Source: Ruminococcaceae bacterium UBA3220
Lineage (GTDB): Bacteria; Bacillota; Clostridia; Oscillospirales; Acutalibacteraceae
Length of the DNA stretch: 5,604 nt
NCBI GenBank assembly: GCA_002363095.1
Contig: DEWC01000033.1
Span: 1 to 5,604 of the forward strand
Direction of reading: 5' to 3'
Shown here piece by piece: positions 5,471 to 5,604 of this stretch. A program made the translations under genes and the position numbers. How positions within the stretch are numbered: the first letter of the stretch is position 1; every line of letters begins with the position of its first letter. The notes under the pieces were generated by a model. That model did no database searches. It saw only the letters and a list, made by a program, of their open reading frames with translations, and was not told where the DNA came from.

Positions 5471-5604
5471 CCATTGCGAAAGCAATGGTATATCATCACG
5501 CCTTAAGGCGTGTATCTCATCAGTCCGTAAGGACTGTATCTCATCACGGTTTTGCCGTGAATAAACAACTTTCGCAATGATGATATACAAGTCTTCGTCT
5601 TGAT
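5471..5604. repeat. Array of variable hairpins with constant 8-base linkers
   Basis: Four hairpins follow one another: CCATTGC-GAAA-GCAATGG (5471-5488), CACGCC-TTAA-GGCGTG (5497-5512), CAGTCC-GTAA-GGACTG (5521-5536) and CACGG-TTTTG-CCGTG (5545-5559). They are separated by 8-base linkers TATATCAT (5489), TATCTCAT (5513) and TATCTCAT (5537). The last three hairpins start exactly 24 bases apart. The stems differ while their pairing is kept. After AATAAACAA the array turns round. CTTTCGCAATG (5569-5579) is the reverse complement of 5472-5482, ATGATATA (5580-5587) is the inverted linker, and an imperfect hairpin CAAG...CTTG (5588-5602) runs to the window edge. No protein gene is visible here. Confidence 0.8.

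Larger units (their letters stand above)
5260..5604. other. Gene-free, palindrome-rich region downstream of the tRNAs
   Basis: This 345-base stretch holds no credible coding sequence on either strand. It consists of two terminators, the tRNA-capped palindromic element, the tRNA tail copy and the hairpin array described separately. The only unstructured spacers are about 5304-5315 and 5560-5568. Nearly every base lies in or next to an inverted repeat, unlike the intergenic DNA at 2256-2327 and 4887-5038. Confidence 0.8.

Noticed and set aside
5137..5580. Plus-strand frame of 147 codons and a minus-strand frame at 5248-5445
   Set aside because: They run through a terminator, a tRNA, the palindromic element and the hairpin array. 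Their length comes from stop-poor repeat DNA, not from coding content.
5471..5604. CRISPR array
   Set aside because: The constant part is only 8 bases and the variable parts are 15-18-base palindromes. CRISPR repeats are about 23-40 bases with non-palindromic spacers, and no cas gene is present.

Overview
The window looks like a chromosomal segment of a low-to-moderate-GC, Gram-positive anaerobe of the class Clostridia, most likely a gut Oscillospirales/Ruminococcaceae-type bacterium. The clues are AGGAGG-type ribosome binding sites, sigma-A promoters, a YerB/DUF3048 lipoprotein with a lipobox, a class II (Firmicutes-type) galactose-1-phosphate uridylyltransferase, and a very large secreted protein built of Ig-like repeats. 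The taxonomic call is inference; no marker gene is present.

Minus strand, positions 4947 to 1: a near-consensus sigma-A promoter (4919-4947) drives a DUF3048 lipoprotein gene (3828-4886), followed 12 bases later by galT (2328-3815). These two form an operon. A 12-bp hairpin just after galT probably ends or attenuates this transcript. A possible new -10 box then precedes a gene for a secreted, repeat-rich surface protein (start 2255) that stays open for 751 codons and runs off the left edge of the window. Its last visible residues resemble the start of a degenerate dockerin module.

Plus strand, positions 4991 to 5604: a promoter divergent from the lipoprotein operon reads into two tRNA-Ala genes, anticodons GGC (5039-5114) and CGC (5183-5259). 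Both encode CCA and carry the G3:U70 alanine identity pair, and each is followed by a strong intrinsic terminator.

The last 345 bases hold no credible protein gene but are unusually structured. The 3' 21 bases of tRNA-Ala(CGC) reappear exactly at 5414-5434, followed by a different terminator. An inverted copy of the T-arm lies at 5316-5329, so that 5316-5424 forms a 109-base palindromic element capped by tRNA sequence. After the terminator comes an array (5471-5604, continuing past the edge) in which a constant 8-base linker alternates with perfect hairpins of different sequence at a 24-base period. It then reverses orientation near 5569. This tRNA-linked palindrome region is the most interesting part of the window; the protein genes belong mostly to recognised families.
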